35,244 nucleotides of DNA from Thalassotalea sp. 1_MG-2023 (GCF_030546745.1 NZ_JAUOPD010000032.1:1-35244); one strand, 5' to 3'. Shown: positions 1 through 8,452, numbered from the stretch's first letter. Numbers and translations are program-made. Notes: generated by a model not told the origin, from the letters alone.

Positions 1-16
1 GGGTTATCGCCATTAG

Positions 17-394
17 AGGCCGAACACAAATATTGGAAAACTTATAACAAGGTGGCCAGTTTTAGTTGACCACTACACTGAAAGAGCTGTTAACTTAGTA
101 AGGGAGTTTGTCGCTTCTTCCAATAAAACTAATTGGAAAAGATACGTAATATTAAACGAAGAGGTTATAGGCTGCCCTGAAGTGACAAAAATAATTAAAA
201 ATATGCACTACTGGTACAAAAATAATGGCTGTGTAGCTGGCGCTATTGTTGTATCCAACAGTATCCAAAAGGTTGTTTTTAGCACACCTAACGAAAAAGA
301 AAGGATATTTCATTGTCCGGTAGAAGCATGGAATTGGCTGGCCGAGTTAAACAAGCCAATTAAAGACGATCCTCATTGTGACACTTCCCAATAA
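17..394 (+). CDS. SpoIIAA-like (STAS-like) hypothetical protein, N-terminus unclear or disrupted
   Basis: The frame is open from 17 to the stop at 392-394, but the first usable start codon is the GTG at 182, which would give only 70 residues. The region upstream of that GTG still reads like protein (RYVILNEEVIGCPE at about 140-181), so the GTG product is probably not the whole gene. The pattern of a Trp-rich segment, a 'PE' turn, a helix with HYWYKNNG, then AGAIVVSNSIQK and a final EAWNWLAEL resembles small SpoIIAA/STAS-like proteins as I know them. A TAG stop at 14-16 closes the frame. Frame 1 is also open from the window edge to a TGA at 67-69 and reads plausibly (LEAEHKYWKTYNK), so a frameshift near 60-70 is possible. 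Function unknown. Confidence 0.4.
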   Translation, partial: RPNTNIGKLITRWPVLVDHYTERAVNLVREFVASSNKTNWKRYVILNEEVIGCPEVTKIIKNMHYWYKNNGCVAGAIVVSNSIQKVVFSTPNEKERIFHCPVEAWNWLAELNKPIKDDPHCDTSQ

Positions 395-442
395 CAAATA
401 TCTATTCAAGCTTATGTGTATTTGATAATATACACATTCTAC

Positions 443-461
443 TTAGCTACCTCGTAGCTAA
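443..461. repeat. Perfect 8-bp inverted repeat, 3-nt loop
   Basis: TTAGCTAC at 443-450 and GTAGCTAA at 454-461 are exact reverse complements with loop CTC. It lies 49 nt after the first ORF. The plus strand continues with A residues rather than T, so this is not a typical intrinsic terminator. Confidence 0.4.
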
Positions 462-641
462 AAAGACCATAGAGCAATACCATTGGTCGGGCATTCTGCC
501 TTTGCTCACAATCATAAATGACTTAATTTCTAAGTCACCAATCCAAACACAAATACTACCTGGTACCTTACCGAGCTTTGTCGTGTTTATAACATTCAAC
601 TAGCAGTTAATCACTGCACCATTAATAAGTAGGAGCATATT

Positions 642-737
642 ATGCAGACTAAAAAAACTAACGACGTTTCAGATGTCTTTACAAATAACGAACCCTTAGA
701 ATCAAGCGAAAATCAAAACGTCGCAAGAAAACTATAA
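642..737 (+). CDS. Small ORF of 31 codons with a good ribosome binding site
   Basis: An ATG at 642 is preceded by AGGAG at 631-635 with a 6-nt gap, which is better than many real genes in this window. The predicted peptide starts MQTKKTNDVSDVF and ends NQNVARKL. It is polar, with no signal peptide, membrane segment or cysteine. It could be a true small protein or the surviving 5' end of a gene whose remainder was lost, because the sequence right after the stop is a short tandem repeat. I do not recognise the family. Confidence 0.35.
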   Translation: MQTKKTNDVSDVFTNNEPLESSENQNVARKL

Positions 738-764
738 TTATATGAATTATATGGAAATTATATG
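736..764 (+). repeat. Three copies of AATTATATG
   Basis: AATTATATG occurs at 736-744, directly again at 745-753, and a third time at 756-764 after a GA insertion. The first copy overlaps the stop codon of the 31-codon ORF. This may mark replication slippage. Confidence 0.6.
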
Positions 765-876
765 GGGACAGACCACCATTAATGAAAAGCTTCCAACTGG
801 GAAAAATGGGGTCCGGTACATTAAGTTCTTAGTTGATTACTACAGACTTTAGTAAACGTGGTGATTTATTTAAAGT

Positions 877-906
877 AAGCCTAAAGATGTGAATGAAAAT
901 AGGCTT
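877..906 (-). terminator. Possible terminator of the small minus-strand gene
   Basis: AAGCCTA at 877-883 and TAGGCTT at 900-906 form a 7-bp stem just past the stop codon of the minus-strand gene at 910-1083. The loop is 16 nt and only a short T-rich stretch follows on the minus strand, so the call is weak. Confidence 0.3.
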
Positions 907-909
907 GTG

Positions 910-1083
910 TTAAGGATGAGTGACAAAAAGCATTAGCACAAAGAACGCGATGATTACTGTATTGAAGCCGATGATATAAGCAAACCCTTTGATACCCTCT
1001 TTAACAGTGTACCCTTTAGAGTTGAGGTACCACCACCAAATGCCGCACATAATAACGGGTAATAAGAAAAAAAGACGGATCAT
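910..1083 (-). CDS. Small inner-membrane protein, 57 residues
   Basis: The minus-strand ORF reads MIRLFFLLPVIMCGIWWWYL at its start and ends MLFVTHP. Two hydrophobic segments (about residues 2-20 and 36-54) flank a short charged stretch, NSKGYTVKEGIKG. The three consecutive Trp and the ordered hydrophobic/charged pattern argue for a real protein. I recall similar short two-helix proteins in Alteromonadales, but I know no function for them. The next gene rightwards, at 1240, is also a short membrane protein, on the opposite strand. No strong ribosome binding site precedes the ATG. Confidence 0.6.
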   Translation of the reverse strand: MIRLFFLLPVIMCGIWWWYLNSKGYTVKEGIKGFAYIIGFNTVIIAFFVLMLFVTHP

Positions 1084-1239
1084 AAATACGTATCAAGTGG
1101 TTGATTAATAAAAGTATGATAGTTGATTTTAGTACTCTTTGCACTGAAAGTTGATAAAAACCGTTAAACACGGGTTCTTATGCCAGTTGAATTATTCTCT
1201 TGTCGGCCTTACCTCTTTTTAATGGAAGGCTGAACGGTT

Positions 1240-1500
1240 TTGACAATGGATGTAATAAATACTGATTTGCTTTCGCTAGCTGTGATTATACTCAGTTGCG
1301 GATTACTTTTGTTGGTGATGCTAAAACTGGTAAAGTGGAGTAAGAAAATGCCGAAAGGGGCCTTCATATTTTTGGCACTTTTCCCATTGATTTCTATTTT
1401 TCCAATTCCGCCACAAGAAATAAAAAAATTAGAAAAAATAAAACAGCAACCAGTAAAAAAAGAAAAGGAGAACTCAGAGCCTAATGAAGACTCTGAATAA
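1240..1500 (+). CDS. Small two-helix membrane protein with a charged C-terminal tail
   Basis: Two hydrophobic segments (about residues 9-32 and 40-55) are joined by a basic loop (KLVKWSKKMPKG). They are followed by a tail rich in Lys and Glu that ends SEPNEDSE. The start is either TTG at 1240, which has GGAAGG ten bases upstream, or ATG at 1246; TTG fits the ribosome binding site better. The gene converges with ampG, whose stop lies 11 nt beyond this stop, and no clear terminator hairpin is visible between them. I do not recognise the family. Confidence 0.6.
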   Translation: MTMDVINTDLLSLAVIILSCGLLLLVMLKLVKWSKKMPKGAFIFLALFPLISIFPIPPQEIKKLEKIKQQPVKKEKENSEPNEDSE

Positions 1501-1511
1501 ACATTTTCTAA

Positions 1512-3110
1512 TTAATCGTTTACTCTGTTTTGCTTCTCAATAAGCGCTGTTAATGGTTTTCTAATACTATATAAAAATAGCAAGCTAGGGATCACCATCG
1601 CGGAGGTTAAAATGAAAAATAATGCCCAATTGCCATCAAGCCAGTCAACAATAATACCCGAATAAGAACCTACCATTACTCGGCCAAAGGTACCTAACGA
1701 TGCCATTAATGCATATTGGCTGGCGGTAAAGCTTTTATTGCAAAGCACTGAAAGTAATGCAACAAAAGCGACTGACCCCCAAGCGGAGGTAAAGCCATCA
1801 ACAAAAACTGTTAAGGCGAATAATGCTTTATCTGGGCCAACAACCGCCATCACAGAAAAGAGCAAATTACTCGCAGACATAGCAATACCACCAATAAATA
1901 ACCCTTTCAGAATTCCGAAACGTATAGTGAATATACTTCCTAACAAAGAGAACACGATTGTAGTGCCCCAGTTAATGAGTTTCGAATAATAGGCAATGTC
2001 TTCGTTGGAAAAACCGACTTCCCGATAGAAAACGATCGACATGCGTCCTAAGTAGGCTTCGCCAATTTTAAACAGAAAAATAAACATCAAAATAGAGAAC
2101 GCTAATTTGGTGCCATTACGCGTGAAAAACTCTTGTATAGGAGAAACCAAGGTCGCTAATAACCAAGCAGTGAGCTTATGAACGCGATGTATACTTGGCC
2201 TACTATTATCTACTAATTCATGATGAGAAATACTGCGGTTAAGCCTGGTTAATTGCCGATAGAATAAGGCAATTAAACATATCACCGTGAATGATAATAT
2301 ATGAAAACGATAGCTTAAACTGATCACCGTTTCTGGCCAATGCGGGTAACCAATGTTAGCGTAAATAATGGCAGAGAAAATTAACGGAATAATCAATAAA
2401 ATAAGCCAAGCTTCGCGTGTGTAATGTGGCAGTACATTTACGTAATCGGTTTGTATTTTATTAAGCACCGCTTCACGGTTGTTTTCATCGGGCTCTTTAA
2501 CGATAAAAGCGGTTAACATTAGTAGTAACATGATAGCGGCTAACACTAAAAACACTTCTGACCACTGCCATTGCGGATCACTGGCTAAAATAAACGGAAT
2601 GCTGCCAAGACCTGCATAGCCTGTCCACCAACCGGCAGTTGCCATAGCAGAACCAGCGGCCATTAAGTTGTTATCTTTTGCTTGTAAAATATCAATTCGA
2701 TAAGCATCAATGGCGATGTCTTGCGTGGCTCCTGCAATTGCGATAACTAAGCCGAAAAACGCCATTAGGTGCAACTGGTGTTTTACATCAAAGGCACTCA
2801 GTTGTAGAGCTGCCATAACGATAATAGCCTGTGTCGCGATAATCCAACTTCGTCGTTGTCCAAAGCTCGCTGTTAGCCAAGGTAGTTTTATTCTATCTGC
2901 TAATGGAGACCATAAAAAGTTAATGCTGTAAGCCGCGAATATTAAACCAAATAAGCCAATACTTGAACGGCTTAATCCCTCATCTTTTAACCAGCCGGTC
3001 ATGGCTGAGCCTACCATTACCCAAGGAAATCCACTAGCAACGCCAAAGAAGAAAACCGTTAATAATCGTTTATTTTTAAAATATAGAAGTGTTTGTTTAA
3101 TACTATGCAC
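1512..3110 (-). CDS. ampG: AmpG-type muropeptide transporter (major facilitator superfamily)
   Basis: AmpG carries anhydro-muropeptides released by cell-wall turnover from periplasm to cytoplasm for recycling. The 532-residue protein starts with a short cytoplasmic segment and FFFGVASGFPWVMVGSAMTG. It has the characteristic signatures LWSPLADRIKLPWL, GQRRSWI and GATQDIAIDAYRID (about residues 66-140), then many further hydrophobic segments with a long central stretch between the two halves, as usual for AmpG. It is the last gene of a minus-strand group with yajG and a cyclophilin; AmpG next to YajG is also known from Escherichia coli. No beta-lactamase gene is in the window, so a role in resistance cannot be judged here. 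Confidence 0.93.
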   Translation of the reverse strand: MHSIKQTLLYFKNKRLLTVFFFGVASGFPWVMVGSAMTGWLKDEGLSRSSIGLFGLIFAAYSINFLWSPLADRIKLPWLTASFGQRRSWIIATQAIIVMAALQLSAFDVKHQLHLMAFFGLVIAIAGATQDIAIDAYRIDILQAKDNNLMAAGSAMATAGWWTGYAGLGSIPFILASDPQWQWSEVFLVLAAIMLLLMLTAFIVKEPDENNREAVLNKIQTDYVNVLPHYTREAWLILLIIPLIFSAIIYANIGYPHWPETVISLSYRFHILSFTVICLIALFYRQLTRLNRSISHHELVDNSRPSIHRVHKLTAWLLATLVSPIQEFFTRNGTKLAFSILMFIFLFKIGEAYLGRMSIVFYREVGFSNEDIAYYSKLINWGTTIVFSLLGSIFTIRFGILKGLFIGGIAMSASNLLFSVMAVVGPDKALFALTVFVDGFTSAWGSVAFVALLSVLCNKSFTASQYALMASLGTFGRVMVGSYSGIIVDWLDGNWALFFILTSAMVIPSLLFLYSIRKPLTALIEKQNRVND

Positions 3111-3199
3111 GGAAATTTATGTTGCGGTAAGTAAAGCTACTAGCAGGGTAACAGGTTATAAAAAAGGACAGAAGGAAAAACTGATTAGGTGCCGAAGTT

Positions 3200-3529
3200 T
3201 TATGCAAGAGGTCTCCAGCCAATACAATCAATTGGGTAGCTGCCAATGCCTTCAAAAAAGTCGATACAGGTTTTAATTTCACTTTGAAAATATAAATTGG
3301 TGAGCAGCGATTGGCTGCCATGTAGTGAAAATTGATGTATTACATGCCAAAACACTCGTTCTTTTGCACTTCCTGGTGTTTCATCTGTAACGTGGATAAG
3401 TGTCCACTCTTCCATGGTGTCATTAACAAAGCGGTCAAGTTCAGTGTAATGTAATGTTTTGTCGATAACTGCCTTAACGTATGCTGCCGTTTGTAAAATT
3501 TTTTCATTGATAAACTGCTCAATGACCAT
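3200..3529 (-). CDS. Conserved-looking hypothetical protein between ampG and a cyclophilin, 109 residues
   Basis: The protein starts MVIEQFINEKILQTAAYVKA and ends DCIGWRPLA. It appears soluble and mostly helical, with a central VFWHVIHQFSLHGS and a Cys-containing end. I chose the ATG at 3529 because GGGG lies 6 nt upstream; the frame is open further to a GTG at 3634 without a usable ribosome binding site, and that extra N-terminus (MWQPLNKNNNQ) looks like spacer. Its place between ppi and ampG suggests co-transcription, although a 230-bp gap separates it from the cyclophilin gene. I recall similar uncharacterised proteins beside ampG in related genera. Function unknown. Confidence 0.65.
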   Translation of the reverse strand: MVIEQFINEKILQTAAYVKAVIDKTLHYTELDRFVNDTMEEWTLIHVTDETPGSAKERVFWHVIHQFSLHGSQSLLTNLYFQSEIKTCIDFFEGIGSYPIDCIGWRPLA

Positions 3530-3759
3530 GACTTTCCCCAATTGAGTTCTCGAGTATGCTTGATCTACCGTTAGATGAACTAGCTGAGATGGTGTGCAAG
3601 TCTGATTGTTGTTTTTGTTGAGAGGTTGCCACACGTACTCTTTTAGTTATCGTTGATAAATAGAGTTCTGTCAAAAATTTTACGTGTATTACTACAATGA
3701 AGTAAGATTAACATGCGAGCAGCAAGGTACTCGCAATAGAGATAGGTCGTTGAGAAAAG

Positions 3760-4344
3760 TTATTGTCCTTCAAGTAATAAGGTTGCTTTTACTAATATCA
3801 CTTGCTCAATCGGTACATCTTCCCAACCAAGTTCTTCATTAAAATCTGTTTTTACTTTTGCCATCTCTGCAACAATTTCCTCACCTTCAACGATTAAACC
3901 AAATACGGTATAACCCCAACTCTTGCCTGGGTCTAAATTTGTGTTTTCGCCAACATTAAAGAAAAACTGTCGGTTAGCGCTATGGGGTTCGCGCTCTCTA
4001 GCCATGGCGATGGTACCGGGAATATTTTTCAATCCGTTTCCAGATTCGTTGACAATATTACCATTCGTTTTCTTTATTTTAAGATCGGTATCATAACCAC
4101 CGCCTTGTACAACAAAGTCTTCAATAATACGGTGAAAAATCGTGTTGTTATACTCGCCATTTACTACATACGTTAAAAAGTTATCGACAGTTAACGGTGC
4201 TTTAACACGATCAAGCTCAACAATAATGCTGCCTTTATTGGTTTCAAATTTTACTTTTGGATATAAATTGTATGGATCTAGCGCCATATTTTGCGCAAAG
4301 GTTTGTTGTATGAAACATGTTAAAATTAAGAGCAAATACTTCAT
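3760..4344 (-). CDS. Periplasmic cyclophilin-type peptidyl-prolyl isomerase
   Basis: It catalyses cis-trans isomerisation of proline peptide bonds. A signal peptide of about 17 residues (MKYLLLILTCFIQQTFA) directs it to the periplasm. The core reads VKFETNKGSIIVELD, NTIFHRIIEDFVVQGGGYD (the FHR and QGG active-site elements), GTIAMAREREPHSANRQFFFN (family usually AMAR..D..SA..QFFI), and WGYTVFGLIVEG. The length of 194 residues fits bacterial PpiA/PpiB-like proteins. AGGTAAC lies just before the ATG, and only 8 nt separate it from yajG, so the two are almost certainly co-transcribed. Confidence 0.92.
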   Translation of the reverse strand: MKYLLLILTCFIQQTFAQNMALDPYNLYPKVKFETNKGSIIVELDRVKAPLTVDNFLTYVVNGEYNNTIFHRIIEDFVVQGGGYDTDLKIKKTNGNIVNESGNGLKNIPGTIAMAREREPHSANRQFFFNVGENTNLDPGKSWGYTVFGLIVEGEEIVAEMAKVKTDFNEELGWEDVPIEQVILVKATLLLEGQ

Positions 4345-4352
4345 TATGTTAC

Positions 4353-4955
4353 CTATTGTACCGAAGCGCGTTGAACAAATTGTTGTAATTCTGGATCTTG
4401 TACCACTTGCGTGAGTAAATCGCTAAGCTGTTGATTAAAATCTCTTTCAAGCACAGCCATATCAGCTTTTAATACGCCATTGCTCGTACTTCGACTATTA
4501 AAGGTTTTTGTTAATGTTTTATCACCGCCAGAAAACTGTACAGTTAAACGAATAACAGATTGACTAGCATATTTGGAAAGCGATTGTTCAACGGTAATTT
4601 TTGCTTGGTTTATCACTAAGCGCAATTGATTTGCTGACGCAGATGAAACATCTAGGCCACTTTTTTTTAAGCCAGCAGTAAATGCAGTGGCAATATCTGT
4701 TTGTAAAGGAGTACGAGAGGTGACGATTTGAGCTGCACTGTCTTCTTTTACAATCTCTAATACATGATGTGCGGTACGCATATCTTCTACCTTCACGGAA
4801 GCATGCTGCCCAGAATAATGATTATTCGATGGTAAAAGTAATTGTGGAGTAACAATGAAAGCACTTGGTGCCGTGCTACATGCTGTGATTATAGCACTAG
4901 TTGCGATTATCGTGCTAATCGCGAAAAAGCGACGAAAATATAGGATTTTATTCAT
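4353..4955 (-). CDS. yajG: YajG-family lipoprotein
   Basis: The N-terminus has a hydrophobic signal and a lipobox ending ITAC, with the lipidated Cys at residue 26. The mature part begins with STAPSAFIVTPQLLLP, then VKVEDMRTAHHVLEIV and a long mixed alpha/beta region, as in the YajG family of outer-membrane-associated lipoproteins. The molecular role of YajG is not established. It heads the minus-strand group yajG-ppi-hypothetical-ampG, matching the yajG-ampG association known from enterobacteria. Confidence 0.82.
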   Translation of the reverse strand: MNKILYFRRFFAISTIIATSAIITACSTAPSAFIVTPQLLLPSNNHYSGQHASVKVEDMRTAHHVLEIVKEDSAAQIVTSRTPLQTDIATAFTAGLKKSGLDVSSASANQLRLVINQAKITVEQSLSKYASQSVIRLTVQFSGGDKTLTKTFNSRSTSNGVLKADMAVLERDFNQQLSDLLTQVVQDPELQQFVQRASVQ

Positions 4956-5008
4956 GAGTTAATAGCCGTAAATCTTCCGATAGTTTGTTATATTCCTTGC
5001 TCAACATT

Positions 5009-5028
5009 AACACACATTCGTGTGTGTT
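5009..5028. promoter_or_regulatory. 8-bp inverted repeat with TTCG loop upstream of yajG
   Basis: AACACACA (5009-5016) and TGTGTGTT (5021-5028) are exact reverse complements around TTCG. AACAT (5003-5007) and ATGTT (5033-5037) could extend the pairing after small mismatches. It lies 54 bp upstream of the yajG start, where an operator or a leader hairpin would be expected. Confidence 0.4.
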
Positions 5029-5341
5029 GAATATGTTAGCTTAGTTGCTTTGCATCTCTTTATGTTGATTTATTATTTTAGAAAAGATGATTTAAAAACG
5101 TGTGTATTCATATTTCAATATCAAACATAAAATTGTAAATATCACAGATCAATCTTTTCTTATTTAATGACCCTTACATTTCAATAATGCTCTATATGAA
5201 GTGTCAATTTAGATCCCCTGCAACTACGGTAGCGGCGTTTAAAGCATAGTAAGCCTCGGTCTTTATTATTCCTTTCATTTCCATCAATAGCACACTATAT
5301 GCGTATTAATAGTACTATTTCTTATTAGTTATATTTTTTTA

Positions 5342-5372
5342 ATACATTATACAAAGTGTAAATATAATGTAT
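5342..5372. promoter_or_regulatory. Perfect 10-bp inverted repeat upstream of the TonB-dependent receptor
   Basis: ATACATTATA (5342-5351) and TATAATGTAT (5363-5372) are exact reverse complements separated by 11 nt, so half-site centres lie 21 bp (two helical turns) apart. The right arm contains a TATAAT that could be a -10 element, in which case a bound dimer would block the promoter. The gene start is 114 nt further on. Confidence 0.5.
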
Positions 5373-5416
5373 GCAATCTTTACAGGGGTGTTAATGGGGT
5401 GTAGTATCGGCTGAGC

Positions 5417-5426
5417 ATAATGTATA
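5417..5426 (+). promoter_or_regulatory. Third copy of the ATAATGTAT element
   Basis: ATAATGTATA at 5417-5426 repeats nine bases of the right arm of the inverted repeat at 5342-5372, 53 bp downstream (about five helical turns). It may be a third binding half-site for the same regulator. Confidence 0.35.
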
Positions 5427-5485
5427 CAATATATTAAAAAATAAGTGTCCATTATGTTCTCTGTTACAACTCAGGAAACACAATA

Positions 5486-8452
5486 ATGATAAAGACAAAA
5501 AGAATATTAAAACGCTCAGCTTGTGCATTAGCCGTTGCATCAGCTGTTGCGATAACAACACCAGCTTTTGCAAATGATGCTTTCAACGGTACAGTAAAAG
5601 GGGTTATTTCTTCGGCAAATAACCAACAACTTGCAGGCGCTACTATCACTTTAACGCATAAAACCAAAGGTATTACGCGAACGATCACGACAGATCAAAA
5701 TGGTAATTACACCTTACGTAAATTGCCTATTGGTTTGTACACGATGAAAATTGAAAAACCAGGTTTTGAACAAACTCAAACACAAGACTTGCTGGTGAAA
5801 GTAGGTAGTGCCATTGTTTACAATGGTGTGCTTTATTCTAGCGGCACTGATATGGAAACCATTCAAGTTACCGGTAGTCGAATTGCGCCCGTAAATATGG
5901 ACTCTTCAGCAGGTGGCATTGTGATCACTGCAGAAGAACTTGAACGTCTACCCGTTGAAACTGGCTTTGAGTCTATCGCTTTACTTGCACCAGGTGTTGT
6001 TGGCAATAATAGTTTTGGCGCTTCAAGTGTTGGTGGTAGCTCTTCTGCAGAAAATGCCTATTACCTAAATGGTATTAACATTACCTCTATAAAAACGGGA
6101 ATTGGCTCCATAAGTTTACCTTGGGAAGCAGTAGCGCAAACTGAAGTGATGACAGGCGGTATTGCTCCTGAATTTGGTGGCGCATTAGGTGGTATTGTTA
6201 ATGCTGTTTCTAAATCGGGTTCAAATGAATGGGAATTTGGCGCTTACGGCCGTATCGACCCTGCTGCAACTCAGTCTCAACACGATAACATACTAACGAC
6301 GGAAGGCGACTATTTTTCAAATACAGAGCAAGATGAAAGTACGTTTACCCGTGCTTCTATTTGGGCAAGTGGCGCAATAATTGAAGATTCATTATTCTTT
6401 TACGGTATCTACGCGCCGCAAAAAAATGAATACGATGCCGCAGGTAGCAATACGATTGATATTGGTGAAAACACGTCAGATCGTTATTTGGCAACTCTTG
6501 ACTGGTTTATTAATGATGATCATTCAATTACCGCAACGGCTATTGGCTTTACCAATAAAGGTAAAGGTAAAACTTATGCTAATGATTGGGAAACTCAAGA
6601 TGTTGGCGAGGAATTAAGCCATTATAAATCACGTAGTGGTGGCGATATTTTTGGTTTAACTTACTCGGGTATTTTAAATGATGACATGTCAGTTGAAGTA
6701 GTTGCAGGTAGAACTAAAGATAAAACGTATAATACTGCGACAAGTAGCGATCCACTTGTTTGGTCACAATTGACAGGTGGGTGGGTTAAATTATCTAGAG
6801 AAACCGCTTCATCAATTACGGAAAGTGAGTTTGTACGTGATCAGTTTCGTGCTGACTTTAGTTGGATGCTAGAAGATCATGATATTAAAATTGGTTTTGA
6901 TTATACCAATATTTCCATTGAGTATGAAAACAGTCCTAATGGGGTTGGTGATCGTGCCGGGTGGTGGGAAGTATTCTACGCATGGGCGAATAACCCAGTA
7001 GGTTATCCAGTAGGTGACCCATATATCCGCCAACGTGTTCGTACCGATTTTACCGATTCAGAAGTAAGTTCTAGTGCTTTATATATTCAAGATACTTGGG
7101 CTGTTACCGATCAATTGGTGTTAAACCTTGGTTTACGATATTCAAATGTGTACAACACCGTGTCTGATGGTCGTAAATATGTTGATGTGAAAGGCCAATT
7201 TGCACCGCGTGTACAAGCAATTTATGACTTAGATGGCGAAGGCACTTCAAAAGTTTATGCAACATTTGGACGTTATTTTCAGCCTGTATCTGCTAACATG
7301 AACATTACTCAAGGTGGCCAACGTCGTGATGTGCGAAGTTATTATGAAGTAGGTCAAGTTGATGCCAATGGTGAAGTTGTACTGGATGCTGATGGCGCAC
7401 CGAACGTTGGTGCTTTCATCGGGGAAAATGTTGTACAAGAAGGCATTAGTGAACCTACATTAATCGCTAGTCAAGATATGGAGTCTATGTATTCAGATGA
7501 ATTCACCATTGGTTATGAAACTGAACTTATGGATGGCGATCTTGTTTACGGTATTCGCGGTATTTATCGTGAATTAAAACGCTCAATTGAAGACACTGAT
7601 TATGCACCAGTAATACAACAATGGTTTGCAGATAATGATATGGCCGGTGCGCCATATAGTGCATATGTGCTGAATAACCCTGGTTCGGGTTTAGACATTA
7701 GCTATGATTTTGACGGTGACGGTGTTGCTGAACGAGTAAATATACCAGCGAGTTATATTGGCTTACCTGAGCCTGAACGTAAATATGGTGCGATTGAAAA
7801 TACGCTATCAGGTAAAATTGGTGAGAAATTTAATTTCAATGCATCATACACTTGGTCGCATAGTTGGGGTAACACAGAAGGTTTAGTACGAACTGATAAT
7901 GGTCAGGCTGATCCAGGTTGGACGACTTCATACGACTACGCTGAGTTAATGGATCATTCAAATGGTAATTTACCAAATGATCGTCGCCACTCATTTAAAC
8001 TGAATGGCTACTATCAAATCAATGATGAACTAACACTTGGTTTTAATACCCGTTTAACATCAGGTGTGCCAATTAGTAAATTCTCACGTCATCCATTAGG
8101 TGTTGATAGCTGTGCCGCTGGTTCGGTTTGGGAAGCATGTTCTGGCGCGAGTTATGGTCATGTTGCCTTTTATGATACCGACGGTAACCCTGCACCCCGA
8201 GGTGTTTACGGTGAAACTGATTGGCTCAAGGAGTTTGATATGAGCCTTGCCTATAATACTACGCTTGGTGAAGGTGATTTAATGTTGAAAGCGACGGTTT
8301 ATAATGTATTTAACTTTGATACACAAACCGCTGTGCAACAAGCCTTTTCGCGCGATGGTGATAACGGTATTGAAGAAAACCCAAATTGGGGTATGACGAC
8401 AGGTCGTTTAGGCGCTCGTTATGTTAGCTTTGAAGCACGTTATAGCTTTTAA
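5486..8452 (+). CDS. TonB-dependent outer-membrane receptor with N-terminal carboxypeptidase-regulatory-like domain (Oar-like)
   Basis: The 988-residue protein imports a bulky ligand across the outer membrane using TonB energy. It has a signal peptide of about 29 residues ending PAFAN, then a carboxypeptidase-regulatory-like beta-sandwich (about 33-110: TVKGVISSANNQQLAGATIT). A plug domain follows (about 125-240: IQVTGSRIAP, then YYLNGINITS and GGIAPEFGGALGGIVNAVSKSG). A large beta-barrel ends in the aromatic residue of FEARYSF, typical for outer-membrane insertion. DSCAAGSVWEAC near the C-terminus may form a loop disulfide. AGGAAA lies 7 nt before the ATG. The ligand is not evident: there is no neighbouring hydrolase or siderophore gene. 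Receptors of this Oar-like type in Alteromonadales are often linked to peptide or polymer uptake, but that is inference. Confidence 0.92.
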   Translation: MIKTKRILKRSACALAVASAVAITTPAFANDAFNGTVKGVISSANNQQLAGATITLTHKTKGITRTITTDQNGNYTLRKLPIGLYTMKIEKPGFEQTQTQDLLVKVGSAIVYNGVLYSSGTDMETIQVTGSRIAPVNMDSSAGGIVITAEELERLPVETGFESIALLAPGVVGNNSFGASSVGGSSSAENAYYLNGINITSIKTGIGSISLPWEAVAQTEVMTGGIAPEFGGALGGIVNAVSKSGSNEWEFGAYGRIDPAATQSQHDNILTTEGDYFSNTEQDESTFTRASIWASGAIIEDSLFFYGIYAPQKNEYDAAGSNTIDIGENTSDRYLATLDWFINDDHSITATAIGFTNKGKGKTYANDWETQDVGEELSHYKSRSGGDIFGLTYSGILNDDMSVEVVAGRTKDKTYNTATSSDPLVWSQLTGGWVKLSRETASSITESEFVRDQFRADFSWMLEDHDIKIGFDYTNISIEYENSPNGVGDRAGWWEVFYAWANNPVGYPVGDPYIRQRVRTDFTDSEVSSSALYIQDTWAVTDQLVLNLGLRYSNVYNTVSDGRKYVDVKGQFAPRVQAIYDLDGEGTSKVYATFGRYFQPVSANMNITQGGQRRDVRSYYEVGQVDANGEVVLDADGAPNVGAFIGENVVQEGISEPTLIASQDMESMYSDEFTIGYETELMDGDLVYGIRGIYRELKRSIEDTDYAPVIQQWFADNDMAGAPYSAYVLNNPGSGLDISYDFDGDGVAERVNIPASYIGLPEPERKYGAIENTLSGKIGEKFNFNASYTWSHSWGNTEGLVRTDNGQADPGWTTSYDYAELMDHSNGNLPNDRRHSFKLNGYYQINDELTLGFNTRLTSGVPISKFSRHPLGVDSCAAGSVWEACSGASYGHVAFYDTDGNPAPRGVYGETDWLKEFDMSLAYNTTLGEGDLMLKATVYNVFNFDTQTAVQQAFSRDGDNGIEENPNWGMTTGRLGARYVSFEARYSF

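Larger units (their letters stand above)
395..909. other. Gene-poor stretch with one short ORF and decayed-looking sequence
   Basis: Apart from the 31-codon ORF at 642-737 and the small repeats listed separately, I see no gene here. Two related strings, GGGGACAGACC (765-775) and GGGGTCCGG (809-817), sit 44 nt apart. They resemble G-rich motifs that I associate with REP-type tyrosine transposases in marine gammaproteobacteria, but no transposase coding sequence is present. It may be a remnant; this is a weak inference. Confidence 0.3.

Noticed and set aside
765-835. REP-associated transposase element
   Set aside because: Only short G-rich motifs are present, with no transposase coding sequence or clear boundaries.
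2710-2931. Plus-strand ORF inside ampG
   Set aside because: Shadow of the ampG coding frame; no ribosome binding site and no recognisable protein features.
3530-3634. Longer N-terminus (GTG at 3634) for the gene at 3200-3529
   Set aside because: No usable ribosome binding site, and the extra sequence looks non-coding; ATG 3529 has GGGG at good spacing.
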